Positions 49,768 to 61,700 of a stretch of DNA of 64,000 nt are shown here, one piece after another (positions within the stretch are counted from its first letter, which is position 1; each line of letters opens with the position of its first letter). This DNA comes from Pseudoxanthomonas yeongjuensis (lineage in GTDB: Bacteria; Pseudomonadota; Gammaproteobacteria; Xanthomonadales; Xanthomonadaceae), in the NCBI RefSeq assembly GCF_010093345.1, contig NZ_PDWT01000001.1, positions 620,001-684,000 of the forward strand, read 5' to 3'. The notes below the pieces were generated by a model. It was not told where the DNA came from and searched no databases. It was given only the letters and a program-made list of their open reading frames with translations. A program made the translations under genes and the position numbers.

Positions 49768-52700
49768 TCACCAGCGCACCCGCACACCGAGGTTGGCTTC
49801 GCGCTGCTCGTAATCGGTGCCATCGAGTTGCTTGCCGACCGACAGCACACCGAACAGGCTGATACGCCGGCTCAACATCGCTTCCACGCCGACCTCCAAC
49901 GTTGCGGACGCGCCCAGTTGATGGTTCGGCAGCGCTTGCGTATCGCCTGTCGCTCCAGCTGCCATCAGAGTCACGCTGGTATCGTTCTGCCCCATGATTT
50001 TCTGCACACCGAGCGTGGCCCAGGGCCGGATCATCGCTCCATCGTCGCGGGCGATCTCCTTCTCGATGCGTAGCGCGGCGCGTGCCGTGGTCACCAGGTC
50101 GTCGTCGAATCCAACCTCCTTTCCGGCCTGGTCGATCTTGCTGCCCCAACCCGCCGCGCTGATCGTCAGCTGCGCCTGTGGCTCGAGCGTCCAGTCGCTC
50201 TGGATGCGATAACGATGCCCCACGCGTGAGCTCAGGGTCAGGCTGTTGCCGGTGATGTGTTCGCTGAACCCGTCCGGGGTGCGGATGTCCGCGCGCGGCA
50301 GCTGCCCGGTGAGTACGAAGTTGAGGTAGCCACCGGTGTCCCAGGTGTGGCTCATGTACATGCCGGCGACCAGAGTGTCGATCTGTACGTGGGCGGCCCC
50401 CGAGCCGGGTAGATCGGTGGAATTGACGCCGGTGGTCCAGTAGTTGCCGTGCCGGTAGCCGAGGTAGATGCCGCCGCGCAGCGTCCGTCCCGGGCGATCG
50501 AAGGCGCTATCGACGCCCACGTACAGACCCACGTCGTCGCCGGAAACTTCGAAGCCCGGATTCGCGCCCAGTTCGGTTTCGCTTCCCGTGGCCGCCACCC
50601 AGACGCCGCGGCAATCGTCGATCACTTCGGCGCCGGCCTGCTGTACTGGCCATTCGGGGGTGATGCCGCACTGGGGCGACTCGCGGCCGCGGACGCCAGC
50701 CAGACGTTGATGGATGAGGTTATCGCTGTTCTGAGCGGCCAGCAGCCCCAGGCTCGGCAGCACGCCATAGCCGGGAACCTCAGGCAACACGCCAGCTTCG
50801 GCATTCAGGTACCAGTTGTTGTCCGCTTGTTGCCCGAAACTCCACGGATAGATGCTGCCTTCCAGGCGGATGACGTCCTGGGCCGGCACGAAACCGCCGG
50901 CGGTGGCGAGGTCGTCGTTCGGGCTGGAAATGACCAGGATCGATGCCGTACCGCCTTGCGTGAAATCGCTGCCGTCGCCTGCAAACGCCACGCGGGTAGT
51001 GCCGGCCACGTCGCCAGCGATATCCAGTCCGCCTGCACTCAACGAGCCTGGCGACACCGTCAGCTGCAGCGAGCCATCATTGCCGGTGTAGTTGCCGCTG
51101 ATCGCCAGCCGGTTCGTCCCGACATCGATCAAGCCGGCGTTCTCCACGCTGCCGCCGATCGCGGCAGCGATTCCAGCCATCAGCCGCGAGGTGCCATCGA
51201 TCGCCAGCACACCGCCGCCCAGGTCCAGTTCATCGGCCAGGTTCAGCGAACTGTTGTTCAACAGCTCCACCCGTTCCCAGCTCGTCAGTGCCGGCAAGGT
51301 CCCGCTTTCCAGTTCGAGGCCGCTGAAGCTGAGCAGATCGCTACCCAGGCCGCCATCCAACGAGGTGACGCCGCTCGGGTCGCCTCCGATGAAAGCCACC
51401 GTATCGTCGCCACCGCCGAAGGCGAATGCGCCGCGCACGGTACCCTGCGAGGTGAAGCTGTCGTCACCGTCGGTACCGGCATAGCTGCCTTGCACGTCGA
51501 GGACGGCACCGGCGGCGACCGTGGTGGTCTGGGCCATGATGCTGCCGTCGGCAGTCACGTTCAAAGTACCGCCCAGCACGTTGACGGTGTTGAAGTCCGA
51601 ACTGGCCGGGCCGTTGACGTTCAGTACGCCGCCGCCGGTCTTGCTCAGCGTTTCGAAGTCTTGCACCGCGCCCAGGTCGGCGACGGTCGTGATGTCGGCG
51701 TTGAACGTGTCGTTGCCTGCGCCCGCCACCACCGTGCCGGCGATGAGGGTGTCGTCGTGGATGGTCAGCATGTCGTCGCCATCGCCGAGGACGAACGTTC
51801 CGTCGACGGTATCCAGCGTGCCGGCCACATCGAGCACATCGTTGCTAGCGCCGAGGTCGCCCGTCGCCAGCAGGGTACCGCCCTCGCCCACCGTCACGGT
51901 GTTGACGCCGGTACTGCCGGCAATCGCCACGGCTGTACCGCCGGCTGCGTCCAGCGTGCCGTCGACGTTGAGCACGGTGTCGTCGGCCATTGCCACGCTC
52001 GGCGTCTCCAACTGGCCGGCCACGGTCAACGTTCCTCCGCTGACGGTGGTGCCGCCGGTGAAGCTCTGAACTCCGACCAGGGTCGCTTCGCCCGCGTTGT
52101 CTTTTTGCAGGTATTCGAAGTTGATCGTGTTGGCAGCGTCGAAGGTAAAGGCCGAGGCCGTATCGAGTACGACCGTGTCGCCGCTGCCGTGGCTCCCGCC
52201 GCTGATGACATTGGCCAGCACCGCGCCGTCCTGCAACGTCAGCACGTCCTCGCCACCGCACATGTCGATGGTGCCGGTGCCCGACACGGTGCCGGCCACG
52301 GTCATGGTGTCGTCGCTGTCGCCGCAGCCGAAGCTGCCGTCGACGTTCAAGGTCGCGCCACTGGCCACTACCGTGTCCAGTACGCTGCCGCTTGCGGCGA
52401 CGATGCTGCCGCCTGCGGTCACGTCGAGCGTGCCGCCGTTGACGGTGACCAGGCTGAAATCGGACACGCCCGGCCCCGTAATGTTCAACGTGCCGATGCC
52501 GGTCTTGTCCAGCGCTTCGAATCCGCTCACCGCACCCAGATCCGCCGTCGTCGCGATATCGGTGTTGAAGGTGTCCATGCCGCTGCCGCCGATCACCGAA
52601 CCCAGCACCACGGTGCCGTCGTGGAGGGTGAACGTGTCGTTGCCATCGCCCAGCAGCAAGCCGCCTGCTCCGGTGTTCAGCGTGCCGGCGATATCGAGTA

Positions 52701-55700
52701 CGTCATCGCCCGCGGTACCGCTGTAGCTGCCCTGCACGTCGAGGGTGGCGCCGGCGGCGACCGTGGTGGTCTGTGCCGATACGCTGCCGCCCGCCGTCAC
52801 GTTCAAGGTGCCACCCAACACGTTGACCGTGGTGAAGTCGGAACTCATCGGGCCGTTGATGTTCAGCGCACCGATGTTGGTCTTGCTCAGGGTCTCGAAA
52901 TCCTGCACGGCACCCAGGTCGGCGATGGTTGCGATATCGGCATTGAAGGTGTCGTTGCCTGCTCCTGCCGTCACCGTGCCGATGATGTTGGTGTTGTCGT
53001 GGATGGTCAGGGTGTCGTCGCCATCGCCAAGCGCGAACGTACCGCCCAGCGTGTCGAGGGTGCCGGCCACATCGAGCGTGTCATTGCCGGCGCCGAGATC
53101 GCCGGTGGCCAGCAACGTGCCGCCCGCGCCTACCGAGACGGTATTCGCACCGATGCTGCCCGTGATCGTCGCTGCCGTACCACCGGCAGCCCGCAGGGAA
53201 CCGTCGATGTTGAGCACGGTGTCGTCGGCCATCGCTACCGTCGGAGTTTCCAGCGTGCCGGCCACGGTCAGGGCGCCCTCGTTCAGTGCAGTGCCGCCGC
53301 TGAAGCTCTGCGTCCCGGTCAGGGTTGCTACGCCGCTGTTGTCCTTCTGCAGGTACTCGAAGTTGATCGTGTTGCCCGCATCGAAGCTCAGCGCATTGGC
53401 GTTGTTCAGCACCACCGTGTCGCCGGTGCCGTGACCGCCGCCACTGATGACGTTGTCCAGCATTGCGCCATCGTTGAGGGTCAGCGTATCGTCGCCATCG
53501 CACAGGTCAATCGTGCCGCTGCCCGACACCGTGCCCGACACCGTCATGGTGTCGTTGCCGGCGCCGCAGCCGTAGCTGCCATCCACATTCAGGGTCGCCC
53601 CACTGGCGACCACGGTGTCCAGCGTGCTGCCGGCGGTGGCGACCACGCTGCCGGACGGCCCGATGTTCAGCATGCCGCCAAGCACATCGACTTCCTGCAG
53701 GTCGGTCGCGCCCGGTCCATTGATGTTGAGGATGCCGGTGCCGGTCTTGGCCACGCCCTCGAAGTTCACCAGTGCGCCCAGATCGGCGCTCGCATTGATG
53801 TCGTAAGTGCGGGTATCCAGACCAGCCCCGCCGTCGACGGTGCCGAGCACTACGGTGCCATCGTGCACGATGAAATTGTCGTCGCCGTCGCCCAGCGTGA
53901 AGGCGCCGCCGCCTGTGTCGAGCGTGCCCGCCACATCCAGCAGATCGTCACCCGCCGTGCCGGAGTAACTGCCGTTGACCAGCAGCGTGGCGCCCGCGGC
54001 GACCGTGGTGCTCTGCGCGCTCACGATGCCGCCGGCGGCCACGTCCAGCGTGCCTTCCCGCACTTCGACGTCGATGAAGTCCGCCACGCCGTTGACCTGC
54101 AACGTGCCCAGGCCCGTTTTTCCCAGGGACTCGAAGTTGAACAGGTCGGTCAGCGCCGCGGTGCCGGCGCTGATGTCGGCTTCCAGATTATCGATGCCGT
54201 CTCCGGCATCGATGCCGCCGAGGATCGAGGTGTTGTCGTGCACGATGAGGGTGTCGGCGCCCGCGCCCAGCCCGAAGGCGCCGCCAATCACGTCCATGTT
54301 GCCTGCCACATCGAGCACATCGTCGCCGTCGCCCAGGCTGCTGCCGCTGGCCGCGACCAGCAGCGAGTTCTCGGCCACGACCACCGTGTTGACCCCGGCG
54401 CTGCCGGTGATTGCGATTGAGTCGATAAACAGCGGACCGCCGCTGGCGAACCCTTCCACGTTGAACACGGTGTCGTCGGCCATGTTCAAGGTCGTAGCGT
54501 AGAGCACACCGCTCAGGTCCACTGTCAGCATTCCCTCGTTGAGGTCGACCGTGTTCCAGCTCTGCGTACCCATCAGCGTCGCTTCGCCCACGTTGTCTTT
54601 CTGCAGGATCTCGAAGTCGGTCGTGTTGCTGGCGTCGAATGCCATCGCGCCGGCGTTGTCGAGCACCACGGTGTCGCCGGTACCCGTGCCGCCGCTGATC
54701 GCGGTGGCCAGCACGGCACCATCGTTGAGGGTCAGTGTGTCGTCGCCACCGCACAGGTCGATGGTGCCGCTACCCGACACCGTGCCCGATACCGTCATCG
54801 TGTCGTTGCCTGCGCCACAACCGAAGCTGCCGTCGACGTTCAAGGTGGCGCCACTGGCCACCGTGGTGTCCAGGGTGCTGCCGGCGGTGGCGACCACGCT
54901 ACCGGCCGGCCCGATGCTCAGCGTGCCGGCGAGCACGTCGACTTCCTGCAGGTCGGTCGCGCCCGGTCCATTGATGTTGAGCACGCCGGTGCCGGCCTTG
55001 GTCACGCCCTCGAAGTTCACCAGCGCGCCCAGATCGGCAGCGGTATCGATGTCGTAGGTGCGGGTGTCCTGGCCGGCGCCGCCGTCCACGGTGCCGATCA
55101 CCACGCTGCCGTCGTGCACCACGAAATTGTCGTCGCCATCGCCAAGGGCGAAGACGCCGCCACCGGTGTCCAGCGTGCCGGTTACGTCCAGCGTATCGAC
55201 ACCAGTGCCCAGGTCGCCGGTGGCCAGCAACGTGCCGCCCGCCCCCACCGTAACGGTGTTCGCACCCGTGCTGCCGCTAATCGATGCCGCCGTGCCACCC
55301 GCTGCCTGGACCGAGCCATCGACATTCAGTTCGGTGCCATCGCCCAAGGCGATGGTTGGCGTTTCCAGCATGCCGTCCACGTCCAGGACACCGCCATTGA
55401 TCGTGGTGCCGCCAACGAAGCTCTGCGCTCCAGTGAGGGTGGCGGTGCCGCTATTGTCCTTCCGCAGCAATTCGAAATCGGCCGTGTTGCCCGCGTCGAA
55501 ACTCAACGCACCAATGTTGTCGAGCACCACGGTGTCGCCGGTACCCGTGCCGCCGCTGATCGCGGTGGCCAGCACGGCGCCATCGTTGAGGGTCAGCGTG
55601 TCGTCGCCATCGCACAGGTCGATGGTGCCGCTGCCCGACACCGTGCCCGATACCGCCATCGTGTCGTTGCCTGCGCCACAACCGAAGCTGCCGTCGACGT

Positions 55701-58700
55701 TCAAGGTGGCGCCACTGGCCACCGCGGTATCCAGGGTGTTGCCGGTGGTGGCGACCACGCTACCGGCCGGCCCGATGTTCAGGGTGCCGGCGAGCACGTC
55801 GACTTCCTGCAGGTCGGTCGCGCCCGGTCCGTTGATGTTGAGGGTGCCGGTGCCGGTCTTGGTCACGCCTTCGAAGTTCGCCAGCGCGCCGAGGTCGACG
55901 GTGAGGTTGATGTCGTAGACGCGCGTGTCCTGGCCGGCACCGCCATCCACGGTGCCGATCACCACGCTGCCGTCATGCACCACGAAATTGTCGTCGCCAT
56001 CGCCCAGCGCGAATACACCGGCGCCAATATTGAGCGTGCCCGCCACATCCAGCACGTCGTTGCCGGTGCCCAGGTCGCCGGTGGCCAGCAGCGTCCCGCC
56101 CGCCCCCACCGTAACCGTGTTCGCACCCGTGCTGCCGGTGATCGCCGCCGCAGTGCCGGCGCCGCCCTCCACCGTGCCGTCCACGATCAATGCGGTGTTG
56201 TCGGCCAGATCGATAGTCGGCGTCTCCAGCGTGCCGTCGATGTCCAGCGTGCCCTCGGCAAGGGTAGTGCCGCCGCTGAAGCTCTGGCTGCCGGTCATGG
56301 TGGCGGTGCCGGTGTTCTGCTTGAGCAACGTCTCGAAGCCGGCGGTCTGGCCGCCGTCGAAAGACATTGCCAACGCGTTGTCCAGGACCAGTTGATCATT
56401 GGTACCAGTGCCGGCGTCCACGCCACCGCCGGCGATCGAGGTGCCGTCGCTCAGGGTCAGCCTATCGTCGCCACCCCCCAGCCCGAGGGTGCCGGCGCCG
56501 GTATCGAGGCTCCCGGCCAAGGTGACCGTATCGGCCCCGTCGCCCAGGTCGCCGTCGGCGACCAGGCTGCCGCCGCTGTTGACGTTTATGGTGTTGGTGC
56601 CGGCACTGCCGATCATGGTGGCTGGGGCGCCGCCGGCGCCCTCGACGGTGCCGCCCACATTCAACGTGGTGTCGTCGGCCATGGCGACGGTCGGCGTCAC
56701 CAGGTTGCCGTCCACGTCCAGGGTACCGTCGTCGATATTGGTGCCGACGCTGAAGTCGTGGTCGCCGATCAGGGCCAACTCGCCGGAGTTCTGCTTGGTC
56801 AGGATATCGAAGGTGTCGATGTTGCCGCCGTCCAGGGTGTAGCCCAGCGCGGTGTTGACCACCAAGGTATCGGTGCCGTTGCCGCCGGAGGTATCCACGC
56901 CGTTGCCCAGGATCTGCGCGCCGTCGTTGAGCACCAACGTGTCGTCGCCATCGCCCAATTGCAGGGCTCCGGTGCCGGAATCCAGGGTGCCGGTGAGGTC
57001 CACGATATCGTTGCCGCCACCCAGGTCGCCGCTGGCCAGCAGGGTGCCGCCGGTGCCTACGATGACGGTCTGTTCGCCAGCGTCGCCGGTGAGCACGGTC
57101 TGGGTGCCGCCTGGCGCCTGCACCATGCCATTCACGCTCAGTGCCGAGGTGCCGGTCATGGCGACGGTAGGCGTTTGCAGCGCGCCGTCCACCTGCAGCG
57201 TGCCGGCGCTGAGGGTGGTGGCGCCGATGCTGTTGCTTGCCGAAGTCAGCACGCTGGTGCCGGTGCCGATCTGCGCCAGAGTGCCGGGGCCGCTCAGAGT
57301 ACCGTCGAAGGTGAAGGTGTCCCTGCGATTCAACGACAGGGTCGAGGTCGGCGAATCCACGATCACGTTGCCGGCGCCGGCGTTGCCGGTGTCGCCGCCG
57401 TTGCCGATCATCAGGTTGCCGTCGTTGATGACCGTGTTGCCGGTGAAGGTGTTGTTGCCGGTGAGTATCCAGGTACCGCTGTCGTTCTTGGCCAGGGTGG
57501 TGGCGCCGGCGCCATTGTCGCCGATGGCGCCGCCCAGGGTGTTGTTGCCGGTATTGGTGCCGCCCAGGGCGATGGTGCGCGCGATATCGGTGCCGGTGAG
57601 GCTGACGACTCCCGTGTTGGTGAACTGCAGGGCGCCGGTGCCGGAGGACTCGATGAAGGTGACGCCGGTATCCAGGGTGAACTGGCGGTCGGTGGTGTCG
57701 CCGGCGCCGGTGTAACGCAACGTGGAGCCGTTGCCGATCACCAGGTTGGCGGCCGCATTGGACGAAGCGCCAATGCTGCTGGCCAGGCCGCCGTCGGCCA
57801 TCTGGTCGACGCTGAGCACGCCGCCGTTGATCCGGGTGACGCCGGTATAAGTGCTGTTGGCGTTGGTCAGGCGCCAGGTGCCGGCGCCGGTCTTGGTCAG
57901 CGACGTGGCGCCGGTGCCGTTGTCGTCCAGTTGCGCGGAGAAGACGTTGTCGCCCGTGTTGGTGCCGGTCAGCGTCAAGGTGCGGGCGGTGTTGGCGCCG
58001 GCCAGGGTCACCGGGCCGCCGTAGGCGAAGTCGATGGTGCCGGTGCCGGAGGATTCGATGGTGCCACCGTTCGCACCCAGCGTGAACTGGCGGTTGGTGC
58101 TGTCGCCACTGCCGACATAGCGCAGCGCGCCATTGATCACCAGGTTGGCGGGCGCGGAACCGGAGGCGCCGATGGAGCTGCTGACACCGCCATCGGTCAG
58201 GCAACTAACGGTGAGGCTGCCACCGTTGATGACCGTGGGGCCGGTATAGCTGCTGTTGCAGCCGGTGAGCGCCTGGTTGCCACCGCCATTTTTGATCAGG
58301 CTGCCGGTGCCGCTGATGGCCCCCGCGTAAGTGGTGCCGCCACTGCTGAGCGTCAGCACGGCATCGCCCAGGCTGATGTTGCCGCCGTTGGCGCCGCCGC
58401 CGTTGAGGGAGGTCACTACCGTGTCGAACCCGTCCAGGTCCAGCAGCACACCCGCGGTGTTGTTCAGGGTCATGATCCCCTGGGGGCCAAAGGCATTGGT
58501 TCTCGCTGCGCGCAGCACACCTCCCGAGACCTGCGTATTGCCGGTGGACGTGTTTGTCCCGGACAGGACCAGAGTGCCCGCGCCCCCTTTGTTCAAGCTG
58601 CCGCCGCCGATCACCTGGCCGGTGAACTCCAGCGTGGTCGACGCATCGGTCACGCCAATCGTGCTGGTGCCGCCGGCAAGCTGAAAGCCGCGATCGATCG

Positions 58701-61700
58701 TGATGGTGTCGCCGGTGTAGTTCAAACCACCGCTGTTGAGAACCAGGTTGGTGGAAGCACTGCCGGATGCGCCGATGCCGCTGGCGATCCCGCCATCGGC
58801 CAGGCAGTCCACGCTCACGGTGGCGCCCTGCAGGCTGGTAGGGCCGGTGTAGGTATTGTTGCAGCCATTGAAGGTCTGGGTGCCGCCACCGGCGCGCGTG
58901 ATGCCGCCCGTGCCGCTGATGACACCCGAGTAGTTGCCGCCGTTGCCGTTGATCGTCAGGGTGGCGGCGTCCAGGATCACGTTGCCGCCGTTGGCGCCAC
59001 CGCCGCTCAGCGGACCGATGGCGTTGTCGAACCCGTCCAGGTCCAGCAACACGCCCGCCGCGTTGGCCAAGTTCATGGGTCCACCGGCCGCGCCGAAGGC
59101 CTGGGTCGAGCCGGCGCGCAGAATGCCGCCGTTGACCGTGTTGCCGCCGCTGTAGGTGTTGGTGCCGGACAGCACCAGCGTGCCGTCGCCGTTCTTGGTC
59201 AGCCGGCCGGCGCCCACCACCGCGCCGCTGACGGTCAGCGCAGTCGCGCCACCGCTCACGTCGACGGTGCCGTTGCCGGCGCCCACGGTGAACCCCCGGT
59301 CGATGCTGGTGGTGGCACCGGTGTACTGCAAACCACCGCCGGCAAGCACCAGATTGGCCGAAGCGCTGCTGGCCGCGCCAATGCCACTGACCAGGCCGCC
59401 ATTGGCAAGTGTATCGACCGACAGCAAACCGCCGGTGACCGTGGTGATGCCCGTGAAGTCGTTGGCGTCGTTGGTCAGGGTCAGGGTGCCGGCGCCACTC
59501 TTGGTGAAGTTGGCGCCGTCGATGCTGGTGACCAGACCGCCGAAGATCAGGTTGGCGCCGGCGTTGCTGACTTCGATTCCGCTGCTGATGATGGCGCCGG
59601 ACTTGGCGAAGGTGAAACCGCGATCGCTGGCGTCGCCGGTGCCGGTGTAGCGCAAGGTGGCGCCTTCCAGCAGCAGGTTGGCCGAATCGGCGGACGAGGC
59701 GCCGATGCCGCTGGCCGTGCCGCCATTGCCGATATCGGTGACGGACAACGTGCCCTGCACCACCTGGGTAGCGCCGGTATAGCTGTTGTTGGCATTGGTC
59801 AGAGTGACCAGACCGGTGCCGGCCTTGGTGAAGCCGATGCTGCCGCCGTTGTCGACGATCTGCGAGGCGATGGTGAAATTGCCGGTGCTGTTCTGCTGCA
59901 CACCCAATGTGCCGCCGATGGCGCCGGTCAGCATGCCGCCGGTGATCATCTGGTTCGTGTTCGCCACCGAGGGCGCGACGATGATGGTGCCGTCCACGCC
60001 CAGGGTCTCGCCGGCCTGCACGGCCACGGTGGTGGACGTCGGCACGGTGTAACGCAGGCCGCCCAGCTGCACGCTGCCGTTCACCGCGCCGAAGAAGCCG
60101 TCGACATCGGTGATGAACTCGTTGTCCAGCCAGTTGGCCGCGTTGTCCTTGTCGGTGTAATCGGCCTCGGTGAAGGCCAGGATGTTGCCGCCGACCACCT
60201 TGGCGTAGTCGGTGCCGTTGACCGTGGCCCAACCACCCAGCGCCGTATTGGTCGTGGTGATGTTGCCGCTGCCCGGCAGGTTGAAGTTCATCAGCCCACC
60301 GGTGCGGGTGATGGCGCCGAGATTGACCGTCAGGCTGCCGCCGGTGCCGGACGTGGCATTGATCGTGTTGTTGCCGGCGCTGATGAACACACCGTCGAAG
60401 GTTTGGGTATTGTTCTCGCCCGCTGCGCCGGTCACGTTGATCCGGCCGCCGCTCATGTTCAGCGTGGAGGCGCTGGAAATGATGCCGCTGGCCGGCCCGC
60501 CGGCGCCGCTGAAGTCGAGGTTCAGTACGCCGCCGCCGATGGTGGTGTCTCCGGTGTAGGTGCTGGCGCCGGTCAAGGTCTGGGTGCTGGCGCCCAGCTT
60601 GGTCAGGCCGCCGCTGCCGGCAATGTTGCCGGCATAACTGGCGGTGACTCCTGTCGCCCCCTGCAGCGTCAGCGTGGCGTTGCCCAGGTCGAGCGTGCCG
60701 CCACTCCCCGACAGGGTGGTGAGCGTCTTGTCGAAGCTGTTCATGTCGAGCGTGCCGCCGTTGACGACGAAGGCGGTGGACGCGCCGAAGGCGCCGGCCG
60801 ACCCCGCACGCAATACGCCACTGTTGACGATCGTGTTGCCGGTATAGGTATTCGTCCCGGTGAGCACCCAAGTGCTTGCCCCTCCGCTGCGCAGGTTGCC
60901 GGCGCCCGAGATCACCCCCGAAACCACGTTGTCCGCGCCGGTGAAGCTGCCACCCAGGGTAGCGGTGCCGCTGAGGCCCATGCCACCGCTCAGCGTCAGA
61001 GCGCCCGTCCCGTCATTGCTGAGCGTGCCGCTGAGGCCCCAGGCGCGATTGGTGCTGGCGCCCGCCCCGACATAGCTCAGGGTGCCGCTTATGCCTGTCC
61101 CGCCCCCCGTGCCCAGCGAACTGGCGACGCCGACATTCGCCAGAGTCGCCGCTTCCACCTTGCCCGCACCGCCGATGCTGCCGCTCGCGAAGGTGTTGGC
61201 ATCGCCAAGCCTCAGGACGCGACCAGCATTCGCGTTGAAGGCGACCTCATTGCCGCTGATGACGCCAAGCAGCTCAAGGTCCGCGGTCTGCGCCGTGAAA
61301 GAAGGCGTCTGGGCGAGAGAGGTCCTGTTCACCGAAATGGCGCCTGTCAGCGTCAGGGTGCCGGTGCCGCTGTTGGTAAGGCCCGCGCCGCGATAGCCGT
61401 TGGAGGTCAGGACCCAATTGCGGTTCGACACATCGCCATCGCCGACATAGGAAACGGTGCGCGTGCCGGTGGTTCCGCTCGGATTCGAGATGCCGATGGT
61501 GCCGTCCGCAACGGTGGTGGGCGCCCCCAGCGAACTGGCTTCCCCCAGATTGCCGATCGAAGTGAATGTGGAACCGCCAGCGCCGTTGAAGGCGGTCGAA
61601 CCGGTGTAGTTGTTCGTATCGTCGGTCAGGTTCACCCCGGGACTGACGGTAAGGCCACCAGTGCCGGTGAAATGGGCCCCGCCGATACCCGCGCCGGCGA

